Shown one piece after another: positions 17,755 to 27,069 of a stretch of 64,000 bases of DNA; within the stretch, counting starts at the first letter, position 1, and each line of letters begins with the position of its first letter. A model generated the notes under the pieces. The model was not told the origin of the DNA, made no database searches, and saw nothing but the letters and a program-made list of their open reading frames with translations. The DNA lies in contig JAQWJE010000013.1 in NCBI GenBank assembly GCA_029248525.1, positions 88,043 to 152,042 of the forward strand, written 5' to 3'. Source of the stretch: Candidatus Binatia bacterium. Lineage in GTDB: Bacteria; Desulfobacterota; Binatia; UBA12015. Made by a program: the position numbers and the translations under genes.

Positions 17755-20700
17755 ATGAATGATGAAGAGCATCTTTCGGAAGCCGAGCCGCGCCGGTCGC
17801 TGATCGATGTGGCGACAGAGCTTGCCGCCGGATTGACCGGATCCGCAGAGTTGCCGGTGGCCGGCCTCTCCGGGCCGGCTCGGGCAGCCTTTCTCGCGCT
17901 GCTGGCTCGGGAGCGGCCACGTCCCATGCTCGTCCTCGTCGCAGACGCTCGCGCGGCGGAAACGCTGGGCCGGGACTTACGATTTTTTCTCGGGGAGGGG
18001 CCCGAAGATCTCGCCGCTTCGGATCGGGTCCATGTCTTCCCTGCATGGGACACAGCACCCTTTGCCGCTCTTTCGCCGAGTCCGGAAACGATTGCCCAGC
18101 GGATCGAGGGCCTGCATCGATTGGCGCAGACTCACTTCCCCATCGTGATTACAACCCCGGAGGCGGCCATGCAGCGCGTGATACCGCCGACCGATCTGGA
18201 GAGTGCGGTTCAGAATCTGGTCGAGGGGGATGATATCGACCTGGGGAATCTGGCGGCACGGTTGACGGACTGGGGCTACCGGCGACGGCCTCTGGTCGAA
18301 GATCGAGGAGAACTTGCGATTCGCGGCGGCTTGATCGACGTTTTCGTGACGGGTGCTCCCGAGCCGATTCGGATGGAACTTCTCGGGGATACGATCGAGT
18401 CGATACGCAGTTTTGACCCACGATCACAGCGACGCATGGAGGATCAGGAAGAAGCCTTGATCCTCCCGGCAACCGAGTTGCCCCTGCACCTCCGAACGGA
18501 CGCACGACTTCTGCGGCAGGTCGACGAGCGTGCGCGGGAACTGGAGATGCCGCGTGCCGATCGTCTTGCTTTGGTCGAAAATTTGCGGGAGGGCGGGGAG
18601 GTCCCCGGACTGGAATCCTGGGCGCCTTTGTTCTCGGAAAGAGCCGGGCTCTCGGCGTATTTGCCGGCGAAGACTCTGGTGGTGCTTGATGATCCGCATG
18701 CCCTCAAAGCGGCCTGTAAGGAACTCTGGGACTCGATCGATATTCATGAGCAACAGGCAATCGACGAGCGCCGACTGCATCCCGAGCCGACCCAACTCTA
18801 CTGCACGGTCGAGAACTTCTTCGAGATGCTGGAACCTTTTGCCCGCGTAGTGATGGAGGGGTTGGACGTTTCACCCGACGCCGCCGCTCGCCCGCATGCC
18901 AAAATGCCATTCGCGATTCGCGGCCGACGAGTCTCTCACGAGGAAAATGGTTTTGCACTTCTCGTCGAGCGCATCCGAGCCTGGGAGAGTCAGGGCGCGC
19001 GGGTGGCTCTGGTTGTGGGGAGTACGGTGCAGGCGGAAAGGCTCAGGTTGATCCTGGAGGCCGAAGATCTTCGGGTCGGATTTGCCGCAGGTTCCTTGCC
19101 CGCAGAATTGGAAGCAAGAGATGCACCCGGCAGTTTTATTGTCGAAGGAGAACTCTCCGAATCTGTGGAACTGCCAGCAGACCGCCTCGTCTGTCTCGCC
19201 GAAACAAACCTTTTCGGCGAGCACCGCCGCAGCCGTCGGCGCAAGCAGGTGGCCTTGACCCTGGATCAGGTCATGAAGTCGTTAGCGGAATTGAAACCGG
19301 GCGATTTCATCGTGCATCTGGATAATGGCATCGGTCGCTATCACGGACTGACGCACCTTTCGGTAGCGGGTAGCGAGGGCGATTATCTTCATCTGGAGTA
19401 CCACGGAGGCGACAAGCTCTACCTGCCGGTCGATCGCGTCAATCTCGTCCAGAAATATGTCGGGGGAGACGGGGCTCGTCCGGAATTGGCCAAGCTTGGC
19501 TCGGGCAATTGGGAGAAGATCAAGCAGAAAACCAAAGAGTCGATTCTCTCGATGACCCGAGAATTGCTCGCACTCTACTCGACGCGGCAGCGTAGTGCGG
19601 GCTACGCTTTCTCGACGGGCGACCCTTATTTTCAGGAATTTGCCGCAAGGTTTCCCTTCGAAGAAACACCCGATCAGGAACGCGCGATCGAAGAGGTTCT
19701 CGGAGATCTGGGAAGTTCCAAGCCGATGGACCGGTTGGTGTGCGGTGATGTGGGCTATGGCAAGACGGAAGTTGCAATGCGCGCAGCTTTTGCGGTCGCG
19801 ATGGCCGGCAAACAAGTCGCGGTATTGGTGCCCACGACAGTGCTTGCACAGCAGCATACGGAATCCTTCCGCAAGCGGTTTGAGGGGTATCCTGTCGAGA
19901 TCGAGACGATGTCCAGTTTCCGGAGTCGGAAGGAAAACCTGGAGACTGTCGCAGCGATTCGAGCTGGCCGCGTCGATGTTGTTGTCGGCACGCATCGATT
20001 GCTTTCGGGGGATGTGGAATTCGCCAACCTTGGACTGCTGGTGGTCGATGAAGAACACCGCTTCGGTGTCCGGGACAAGGAGCGAATCAAGCAAATGCGA
20101 CAGCTGGTCGACGTGCTGACGCTGACTGCGACGCCAATCCCTCGAACTTTGGAAATGTCGCTCTCGGGAATCCGGAATCTTTCGGTAATCGAGACACCTC
20201 CTGTAGATCGGCAGGCGATTCGCACCTACGTAAGCCGGTCGGACGATCATGTAATTCGAGATGCGGTGCTGCGGGAACTGCACCGCGGGGGGCAAGTCTT
20301 CTTCGTCCACAATCGCGTCCAGACCATCGAGGCGCTGCATGATCGGCTTCGCTCGATCGTTCCGGAAGCAAAGATCCGTGTGGGGCACGGACAAATGAAG
20401 ACGCACGCTCTCGAGCGCGTCATGTTGGGCTTCATGGAGCATGAATTCGATATTCTTCTCTGTACCGCGATTGTGGAGTCGGGCCTGGATATTCCCAATG
20501 CCAACACGATTTTTATCGATCGAGCAGATACCTTTGGTCTCGCCCAACTCTATCAGCTGCGGGGCCGGGTCGGGCGCTCACCGGCGCGAGCCTATGCCTA
20601 TCTTCTCGTGCCTCCCGAGCGTGTTCTGACGAGGGAGGCGCAGAAGCGACTTCAAGTTCTGCGGGAACTGGACGAGCTCGGCGGTGGTTTCAAAATTGCC

Positions 20701-21318
20701 GCACATGATCTGGAGATCCGCGGTGCGGGGAATTTGCTCGGGAAACAACAGAGCGGCCACATTACCGAGGTTGGTTTCGAACTTTATACCAGCATGATGG
20801 AAGATGCGGTCCGCGAGCTTCGCGGCGAGGTGGTCGAAGAGACGATCGAGCCGGAAATCCAGATTGGCGCCAGCGTTTATATCCCGGACACCTATATGGA
20901 AGACGTCAACCAGCGTCTGGTCTGGTACAAACGTCTCGCCGCTCTGCGGGAGAGCGGCGATCGCGGAGTCCTCGCAGAGGAATTGGAGGACCGCTATGGA
21001 CCTATCCCGCCAATTGTGGACTCATTGCTGGACGTGATGGAATTGCGCCGCCGAATGAAGGATATGTCTGTGAGCGAGGCTCGCTTGCGCGGAGACACTC
21101 TCTCGCTGCGACTGCATGAGGGATCCTCCATCGATCGAGACGCTCTGATTGATCTCGTCAAGCAAAGTCGAGGACAGTGGGAGGCATCGCCGGGGAATGT
21201 TCTAAGGCATCAAGTGCTAGGGCTTTCGAGTCCGGTTGCCGAGCTTGAGGCTGCTTTGTTGCGGTTGGACGCATTGCCACGTCGGGATATGGCTCCGACT
21301 GCCAGAGGTTCCGCATGA
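17755..21318 (+). CDS. mfd: Transcription-repair coupling factor Mfd
   Basis: 1187 residues, slightly longer than E. coli Mfd. This ATP-driven DNA translocase pushes stalled RNA polymerase off lesions and recruits UvrA. Domains in order are a UvrB-like N-terminal region (FPAWDTAPFAALSPS, YRRRPLVEDRGELAIRGG), a CarD-like RNA-polymerase interaction domain (GDFIVHLDNGIGRYHGL), a superfamily 2 helicase core with Walker A GDVGYGKTEVA and Walker B VVDEEHRFGV, the TATPIPRTLEMSL motif III, the QLRGRVGRS motif VI, and the C-terminal TRCF domain. The start has AGGTGA upstream. Its stop overlaps the kup start in ATGA, so the two are translationally coupled, which is an unusual pairing. Confidence 0.98.
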   Translation: MNDEEHLSEAEPRRSLIDVATELAAGLTGSAELPVAGLSGPARAAFLALLARERPRPMLVLVADARAAETLGRDLRFFLGEGPEDLAASDRVHVFPAWDTAPFAALSPSPETIAQRIEGLHRLAQTHFPIVITTPEAAMQRVIPPTDLESAVQNLVEGDDIDLGNLAARLTDWGYRRRPLVEDRGELAIRGGLIDVFVTGAPEPIRMELLGDTIESIRSFDPRSQRRMEDQEEALILPATELPLHLRTDARLLRQVDERARELEMPRADRLALVENLREGGEVPGLESWAPLFSERAGLSAYLPAKTLVVLDDPHALKAACKELWDSIDIHEQQAIDERRLHPEPTQLYCTVENFFEMLEPFARVVMEGLDVSPDAAARPHAKMPFAIRGRRVSHEENGFALLVERIRAWESQGARVALVVGSTVQAERLRLILEAEDLRVGFAAGSLPAELEARDAPGSFIVEGELSESVELPADRLVCLAETNLFGEHRRSRRRKQVALTLDQVMKSLAELKPGDFIVHLDNGIGRYHGLTHLSVAGSEGDYLHLEYHGGDKLYLPVDRVNLVQKYVGGDGARPELAKLGSGNWEKIKQKTKESILSMTRELLALYSTRQRSAGYAFSTGDPYFQEFAARFPFEETPDQERAIEEVLGDLGSSKPMDRLVCGDVGYGKTEVAMRAAFAVAMAGKQVAVLVPTTVLAQQHTESFRKRFEGYPVEIETMSSFRSRKENLETVAAIRAGRVDVVVGTHRLLSGDVEFANLGLLVVDEEHRFGVRDKERIKQMRQLVDVLTLTATPIPRTLEMSLSGIRNLSVIETPPVDRQAIRTYVSRSDDHVIRDAVLRELHRGGQVFFVHNRVQTIEALHDRLRSIVPEAKIRVGHGQMKTHALERVMLGFMEHEFDILLCTAIVESGLDIPNANTIFIDRADTFGLAQLYQLRGRVGRSPARAYAYLLVPPERVLTREAQKRLQVLRELDELGGGFKIAAHDLEIRGAGNLLGKQQSGHITEVGFELYTSMMEDAVRELRGEVVEETIEPEIQIGASVYIPDTYMEDVNQRLVWYKRLAALRESGDRGVLAEELEDRYGPIPPIVDSLLDVMELRRRMKDMSVSEARLRGDTLSLRLHEGSSIDRDALIDLVKQSRGQWEASPGNVLRHQVLGLSSPVAELEAALLRLDALPRRDMAPTARGSA

Positions 21319-23255
21319 GTGATTCAACACCTTCGCTGACGGCAGCAGCCGGTCAAAACTCCGACCCACCGCATTCAGACGGTCCTCTCGCGGCGTTGTC
21401 GCTGGGCGCTTTGGGTGTGGTTTACGGCGATATCGGGACATCCCCCCTCTACGCTTTGCGCGAATGCTTTCTTGGCCACTACGGAATACCGATTGATGAG
21501 GCCAATGTTCTGGGTGTTCTATCCCTGATGCTCTGGTCCCTGATCTGCGTCATCTCGGCCAAGTATCTCACCTTTGTCATGCGTGCGGATAATCATGGCG
21601 AAGGAGGTATTCTCGCCTTGCTCTCCCTGACGCGTGCGGGTGCTGCCGATCGCGGCGCGCCGAGATCGCGACGCGGACTTTTGATGTTGGGGCTGTTTGG
21701 GGCGGCGCTGCTTTATGGGGAAGGCGTGATTACACCGGCGATTTCGGTCCTGTCTGCTGTCGAAGGTCTGAGTGTGGCCACCCCGGCATTCGAACCTTTC
21801 ATTATTCCGATCACGGTGGGCATTTTGATCGGTTTGTTCTCGGTCCAGAGCCGAGGGACGGCGGGTATTGCCCGGGTTTTCGGTCCCATCATGCTGGTGT
21901 GGTTTTCGACCATTGGTATTCTCGGGGCACTCCGAATTTTTGGCGATGGCGCCGATGGCCTCATCGTGCTCGGGGCGATCAATCCTCTCTATGGTGTGGA
22001 GTTCCTCTTCCAGTCCGGCGGGATCGGCTTCCTGGTGCTGGGTTCGGTCGTCCTGGTGATCACAGGGGGCGAGGCGCTCTATGCCGATATGGGGCATTTC
22101 GGACCGCGACCGATTCGTATCGCCTGGTACACGGTTGTGCTGCCGGGTCTGCTGCTGAACTATTTCGGTCAGGGGGTTTTATTGCTGGAACACGGTGCGA
22201 GTCTGGAGAACCCATTTTTCCAGATGGCTCCGGACTGGGGTCTCTACCCACTGGTCGTCCTGGCAACAGCCGCTGCCATCATTGCTTCCCAGGCCCTGAT
22301 TTCGGGAGCTTTCTCGCTGACTCAGGCAGCTGTGCAGTTGGGCTATACGCCGCGGTTCGCCATTGTTCATACATCCGGAGACTCGGAGGGGCAGATCTAT
22401 ATTCCCCCCGTCAACCGGGCTCTTATGGTTCTCTGCATCTGTCTCGTGATCGGATTTGGTGAGTCGAGCGAGCTGGCAGAGGCCTACGGAATGACGGTGA
22501 TGGGGACCATGACGATCACCTCGATCATCTTCTACGCAGTCGCCCGAGAAAAGTGGAAATGGTCTCGCTTGCAGGCGGGTCTTCCCGTCGCCCTTTTCCT
22601 GATTTTTGATCTGACATTCCTCGCGGCCAATCTGCTCAAGTTTTTTGAGGGCGGATGGTTCCCTCTGGTGATCGGCGGAGTGCTCTTCACGATCATGACG
22701 ACATGGAAACGTGGCCGCGATGAGGTTCGTCGGGTTCTCGGAAGTGCAGAACTACCTCTCGATCTATTTCTTGGCGACGTGGAGAACAGCCAACCTCATC
22801 GGGTCAGGGGAACCGCTCTCGTCATGACCTCGAACCCGGAGGGAACTCCTGCGGTCCTCCTGCATCACCTCAAGCACAACAAGGTTTTGCATGAGCGTGT
22901 CCTGCTGCTTTCGTTCGTGCAGCGCCGGCGACCGGAAGTGACTGGCCCGGACAAGGTTGTGATCGAGGAACTGAGCGGAGGCTTTGTGCGGATTGTCTTC
23001 CAACTGGGTTTCATGGAGCAACCGCGGATGGAGCGAGTAGCGGAATTTTGCGCGCTTCAAGGATGCGTGATCGATTTTTCGAATACGACATTTTTCCTGG
23101 GGCGGCAGAGCCTTTTTTCGACAGGGCGTTCGGGTATGGCGATGTGGCGCAAGAATCTTTTCCGCATTCTTTTGCGTAACGCTCCGACGGCGACCGATTA
23201 TTTCGGGCTTCCACCTAATCGAGTTGTCGAACTCGGGGCTCAGGTCGAGATCTAG
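21315..23255 (+). CDS. kup: Kup low-affinity potassium uptake permease
   Basis: 646 residues, the normal family length. The protein is a proton-coupled potassium symporter of the inner membrane. The N-terminal signature GALGVVYGDIGTSPLYALRE is followed by about twelve hydrophobic helices and a cytoplasmic C-terminal domain of about 170 residues. GEGVITPAISVLSAVEGL and GGEALYADMGHFGPRPI are the usual family blocks. It starts inside the end of mfd (ATGA overlap) and ends in a CTAG shared with the convergent exonuclease gene. Confidence 0.97.
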   Translation: MSDSTPSLTAAAGQNSDPPHSDGPLAALSLGALGVVYGDIGTSPLYALRECFLGHYGIPIDEANVLGVLSLMLWSLICVISAKYLTFVMRADNHGEGGILALLSLTRAGAADRGAPRSRRGLLMLGLFGAALLYGEGVITPAISVLSAVEGLSVATPAFEPFIIPITVGILIGLFSVQSRGTAGIARVFGPIMLVWFSTIGILGALRIFGDGADGLIVLGAINPLYGVEFLFQSGGIGFLVLGSVVLVITGGEALYADMGHFGPRPIRIAWYTVVLPGLLLNYFGQGVLLLEHGASLENPFFQMAPDWGLYPLVVLATAAAIIASQALISGAFSLTQAAVQLGYTPRFAIVHTSGDSEGQIYIPPVNRALMVLCICLVIGFGESSELAEAYGMTVMGTMTITSIIFYAVAREKWKWSRLQAGLPVALFLIFDLTFLAANLLKFFEGGWFPLVIGGVLFTIMTTWKRGRDEVRRVLGSAELPLDLFLGDVENSQPHRVRGTALVMTSNPEGTPAVLLHHLKHNKVLHERVLLLSFVQRRRPEVTGPDKVVIEELSGGFVRIVFQLGFMEQPRMERVAEFCALQGCVIDFSNTTFFLGRQSLFSTGRSGMAMWRKNLFRILLRNAPTATDYFGLPPNRVVELGAQVEI

Positions 23256-24127
23256 AGGTTCTCGGCGAGGCGTGCAGCGCGCTCGGCGATATGGTTGGCG
23301 CGCAGATGTTCGCAGACGGCTGCAAAGGCGGGGGTTGGGCCTTGCCACCTCCACTGATGGGGTGACTCCCCGATATCCGCGGAGGTGCGCAGAGTCGCGA
23401 GGTCCTTGAAGAGCGCGGCGTCCTCGCGGCCCTGCTGCAAAGATTCGGCGAGTCGCTTGGCGCCGCGTATTTTGACATCCCAGTCGTCTTCGTTCGCGGG
23501 AATTTCCTCCAGCGCGATCCAGCGCGCCAGAATTGTCGCAGCGGATTTTGCGCCCCAGCCTTTCAATCCCGGAAATCCATCGGCGCTATCCCCCATCAAG
23601 GCGAGATAGTCGGGGATCGAGGCGGGGGAGACACCGAATTTTTCTCGCACGCCATCTTCATCCAGAATGAGATCCTTGCGTCTGTCGACCATGACCACGC
23701 GATTACCTTGAACGCATTGAGCAAGATCCTTGTCCGGGGTGAGCAGCAGAATTTGCTCGACATCGGGCTCGGCCCAGGCCAGCGCGGAGGCGCTGGCCAG
23801 TCCATCATCGGCTTCAAATTCCTTCATGCGCCACACGGTGACGCCGAGAGCTTCGAGAGCATCTTCGAGGGGATGAAACTGCCCGAAGAGATCGGGATCG
23901 ATCCCCTCGCCGGATTTGTAGCCATCATAGAGGTCATTGCGAAACGACTCGACCACATGATCGGTCGCGACACCGATATGGGTGGCACCTTTTTCCAGAA
24001 GGGAAAGCACAGTGCCCAGGACGCCGCGCAGGGCGCCCACATCGGCTCCGCTTTTGTCCGCGTGAGAGGGCACCGCGAAAAAGTGCCGAAACAACTCGTA
24101 GGTTCCGTCGACCAAATGTACCTTCAT
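23252..24127 (-). CDS. 5'-3' exonuclease (PolI N-terminal domain type)
   Basis: 291 residues from ATG 24127, which shares its A with the stop of the upstream HupE-like gene (TGATG). It is a stand-alone FEN-type 5' nuclease, acting on flaps and RNA primers or in repair. Acidic metal-binding clusters are visible in VATDHVVESFRNDLYDGYK, EADDGLAS, TPDKDLAQ and MGDSADGFPGLKGWGAKSA, the last being the helix-3-turn-helix DNA-binding region. The upstream in-frame start at 24211 would extend far into the preceding gene and has no family support. Whether the genome's PolI keeps its own 5' nuclease cannot be judged here. Confidence 0.92.
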   Translation of the reverse strand: MKVHLVDGTYELFRHFFAVPSHADKSGADVGALRGVLGTVLSLLEKGATHIGVATDHVVESFRNDLYDGYKSGEGIDPDLFGQFHPLEDALEALGVTVWRMKEFEADDGLASASALAWAEPDVEQILLLTPDKDLAQCVQGNRVVMVDRRKDLILDEDGVREKFGVSPASIPDYLALMGDSADGFPGLKGWGAKSAATILARWIALEEIPANEDDWDVKIRGAKRLAESLQQGREDAALFKDLATLRTSADIGESPHQWRWQGPTPAFAAVCEHLRANHIAERAARLAENL

Positions 24128-25353
24128 CAGCCCCAGTTTCGTAGCACAACCCAGTAGATTCCAAGACCGGCAATCGCTGCTGAACCGATTTCGGCCAGCC
24201 AACGGTACCAAAGTCCCTCGTGGACCTGCGCGAGAAGGCGGAGAAGGGGCCAGACCAGCAAGACGACCAGTAGTTGCCCCAGCTCGACGCCGATATTGAA
24301 GCCGAAGAGGGCGGGGAGCAATCGCTGCACAGGCAGGTCAATTTCCATCAAGATACCGGCAAAACCAAAACCATGAGCCAGTCCGAAAGCAAAGGCGACC
24401 AGTGCCCGCAGCCGGGCGGGCCGCTGGTGGACCTCGAGAAGCTGGAAGTGACACCAGGAGAAAACCCCCAAGCCAACCCACGTCAATGCACTGAGCTGGC
24501 CACTCCCGGAAACAGCGGCAAGCGCACTCACCCCCAGGATGCCCACCATCGCGATGGGTATGGCGTTTCCACGACCACTCATCAGCCACGAGTTTTCGAT
24601 GGCTACCAAGGCGATCGAGAAGCCGATCAGAACTTCGATGGAGATCGGCTCCGGCCGGTAGAGCCCCAGAACGGCCAACCCCAGCGTGATGCTATGGGCT
24701 ACGGTGAAGGCGGTTACGAGAGTGGCGACCTCCCGCAAGGATGAGGCCAGGAGCAGAAGAGCCAGCACAAATGCCAGATGATCCCAGCCGCTGAGTATAT
24801 GCTCCATTCCCAGGATGGCGTAGCCGGGCAGGGTCGTTTTCAGAGTTTCCTCCGCGACCTGTCCTTCAGGGGCGTCGATCGCCCACTCCGGAGTTCCCGC
24901 AACGAGCACGCGTTCTCGAATCTCGCCGGTGGCGTTGGCGACCCGAGCGAAGTGAAGGTGGGAACTCAGAACGTCACCGAGGATATCGCTGCGCAAGGTC
25001 AGCGGCCCGACGGCCGGGCACGTGACTTTCCATCGAAAAATGGCCCAACCGATGGGGGCTTGCGCCTGCCGTACGGGTCGACTGGCGGTGCACGCTTCGC
25101 TGCCGGCACTCAAGCGCAGATTGGATTGCAAATACCCGGGCCAATCGTGCCCGTTGGGAAACCGCGTCAGTTCCAGAAGCGGGAGTCGCACCTGAACGGC
25201 GGCGGTTCGGACCTCTCCCGGAGCCTCTTGCGCCAGGTTCCATCGGGAATACGACGTGCTTTTGGTATGCGCGTCGGCCCCGGCCGGCAACGCGAGCAGC
25301 AGCAGGAGGCAGGCCGTCAGCAGGGCGGCCGCCCGGAAAGTGATGGTTTTCAA
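24127..25353 (-). CDS. HupE/UreJ family membrane protein
   Basis: 408 residues: signal peptide (AALLTACLLLLLALPAGADAH), an extracytoplasmic beta-rich domain of about 170 residues, then six to seven membrane helices with the HupE/UreJ_2 signatures GMEHILSGWDHLAFVLALLLL and AFGLAHGFGFAG. The His residues in these motifs suggest metal binding; relatives are linked to nickel or other metal supply for hydrogenase or urease, but no such enzyme is near. The start overlaps the stop of the PPIase gene (ATGA) and its stop overlaps the exonuclease start, giving a tightly coupled three-gene operon. The metal and partner are unknown. Confidence 0.88.
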   Translation of the reverse strand: MKTITFRAAALLTACLLLLLALPAGADAHTKSTSYSRWNLAQEAPGEVRTAAVQVRLPLLELTRFPNGHDWPGYLQSNLRLSAGSEACTASRPVRQAQAPIGWAIFRWKVTCPAVGPLTLRSDILGDVLSSHLHFARVANATGEIRERVLVAGTPEWAIDAPEGQVAEETLKTTLPGYAILGMEHILSGWDHLAFVLALLLLASSLREVATLVTAFTVAHSITLGLAVLGLYRPEPISIEVLIGFSIALVAIENSWLMSGRGNAIPIAMVGILGVSALAAVSGSGQLSALTWVGLGVFSWCHFQLLEVHQRPARLRALVAFAFGLAHGFGFAGILMEIDLPVQRLLPALFGFNIGVELGQLLVVLLVWPLLRLLAQVHEGLWYRWLAEIGSAAIAGLGIYWVVLRNWG

Positions 25354-26246
25354 CCGCCTGCCTCCCCGGGGGGGGACAAGCGAACGGTTCCACGTTCGCG
25401 CAGATCATCCAGATAGGAGCGAAGGGCGGTATCTCCGGCACGCCTCTGCATCTCGGTGCGAACTTCTTTTTCGACCTCGGACAGGGGCGGTTGGATCCCG
25501 GGTTGCGCATCGACCATGCGGAGGACGTAGTAGGCCGAGCCACCTCGAATCGGGTCGCTGATCGCCCCCGGCTCCAATCGGAGCGCAGCTCTGGTGGGGC
25601 TTGGCCCGAGATACTCGCGTATTTTCGCCGGAGGCAGCATGCCTTGCGGGAACGGAATGATCGATGGGTCGGCGAGAGCGTCGCGCACGTCGGCGGGAGC
25701 GGCCCCCGCGCGGAGTTGCGCTGTCGCTTGGGCAGCCCTTGCCGCCGCCTCGGTGTCGGATTCTCCATCGCGTGCATCGAATCGCATCGGATCAACCCAG
25801 AGTCGCCCCGTGCGTGCGAAGTAGGTGCGGTTCTCCTCGTAGAAGTCGGCGAGCTGCTTTCCGCTGGGCTCCTCGGGTTGGGCATCCGCGACGATGGAGT
25901 CGATCATTTGTCGGACGAGCAAGGCGCGCACGCGTCGATCGTGTTGATCAACACCGAGCTCGCGAGCTCGCTGGACAAGAAGCTCTTCTTCGATCAGACG
26001 GTTCAGGACGTGTGTTCGCTCGGCGGGCCCTATTGCATTGCGGGCGTCAGCGGCAAGCAGGCCGACAGCTTGTTCGAAGGCTTCACTTTCGATCGGGACG
26101 CCATTGACCGTGGCGGCGATGCCGCTTTCCAGCCCGGAGTCGAATTCGGTTCGCTCGCGCAGAACGCCCAGACCGGCGAGGAACAGGCCCAGAGCTGCTC
26201 CAACGATCAAGAAAACCGGGGGGCGATTCGCTGCATTATCCGACAT
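25350..26246 (-). CDS. Membrane-anchored parvulin-type peptidyl-prolyl isomerase
   Basis: 298 residues from ATG 26246; the in-frame GTG at 26255 is possible. An N-terminal membrane anchor (PPVFLIVGAALGLFLAGLGVL) is followed by a SurA/PpiD-like chaperone region (VNGVPIESEAFEQAV, LNRLIEEELLVQRARELGV) and a C-terminal parvulin-like region (PTRAALRLEPGAISDPIRGGSAYYVLRMVD). The parvulin core is degenerate compared with PrsA, so chaperone activity may matter more than isomerase activity. It is the first gene of the operon with the HupE-like protein, whose large exported domain could be its client. Confidence 0.85.
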   Translation of the reverse strand: MSDNAANRPPVFLIVGAALGLFLAGLGVLRERTEFDSGLESGIAATVNGVPIESEAFEQAVGLLAADARNAIGPAERTHVLNRLIEEELLVQRARELGVDQHDRRVRALLVRQMIDSIVADAQPEEPSGKQLADFYEENRTYFARTGRLWVDPMRFDARDGESDTEAAARAAQATAQLRAGAAPADVRDALADPSIIPFPQGMLPPAKIREYLGPSPTRAALRLEPGAISDPIRGGSAYYVLRMVDAQPGIQPPLSEVEKEVRTEMQRRAGDTALRSYLDDLRERGTVRLSPPGEAGG

Positions 26247-26370
26247 AGGATGCACGGTATCTGATCTGTCACCAAGCTCAATTCAAGCAAGATGAGCTGT
26301 TGCTCGGTGGCGACCTTCGGATGCTGGCGGTGGGCTCCGGGATGCTTTAGACCGTAGTAAGGGGGATTTT

Positions 26371-26946
26371 ATGGCTGAGGAAGCGCGAGCGAAATTTCAC
26401 CGGATGGATGAGGGCACCGTTGAGGATTGGATGATCATCGGCGGGAGTCATATGGAATTTGCGGCCGGGACCGCGCAACGGGTTTTGCGTCACCTCGAAC
26501 TCCTCGATGGAGATTACGGTGGCTTTGCCGTGGATCGCCTCACCCATAGCCTCCAGACGGCAACTCTCGCGATGCGGGATGGTCGGGATGAGGAGTATAT
26601 CGTATGCGCTCTGTTGCACGATATCGGAGACACTCTCGCGCCGACCAATCATCCTTCGATCGCGGCCGGGATTCTCAAGCCTTGGGTCTCGGAGCAGAAC
26701 CATTGGATCGTGGAACACCACGGGATTTTTCAGGGATATTATTTCTGGCATTTTCTTGGCGGGGACCGGAACGATCGAGATCGCTTTCGAGAAAACCCCT
26801 ACTACGATTCCTGCGAGGAGTTTTGCGAACTGTATGATCAGCGCGCGTTTGATCCGAAAGCCGAGACCCTTCCCCTGCAAGAGTTCGAGCCATTGATCCA
26901 CCGTGTCTTCGCGGAGGGACGTCCGACGATTGCGGCTGCAAGCTGA
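26371..26946 (+). CDS. HD-domain protein of the PhnZ/MIOX-like type
   Basis: 191 residues; the start has AAGGGGG just upstream of ATG. The His-Asp metal site is clear: HSLQTATLA, then ALLHDIGD, NHPSIAAGIL and VEHHGIFQGYY. This order, with an extra His pair and an aromatic tail, is like the small HD oxygenases (PhnZ, myo-inositol oxygenase) rather than plain phosphohydrolases, although hydrolase function cannot be excluded. No signal peptide, so cytoplasmic. It is 124 bases upstream of a thiolase gene on the same strand and might share its transcript. The substrate is unknown. Confidence 0.8.
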   Translation: MAEEARAKFHRMDEGTVEDWMIIGGSHMEFAAGTAQRVLRHLELLDGDYGGFAVDRLTHSLQTATLAMRDGRDEEYIVCALLHDIGDTLAPTNHPSIAAGILKPWVSEQNHWIVEHHGIFQGYYFWHFLGGDRNDRDRFRENPYYDSCEEFCELYDQRAFDPKAETLPLQEFEPLIHRVFAEGRPTIAAAS

Positions 26947-27069
26947 TCTCTCCCGGGGCTTTTCGAATGCCGGGTGCGAGAACCGACAAGCTGCGTTAGG
27001 GAATCATGTGATTTGCTGATGCGCCCGTTCGAGGGTGACCCGAAAACTGAAGACCCCAAGGAGATTCCG

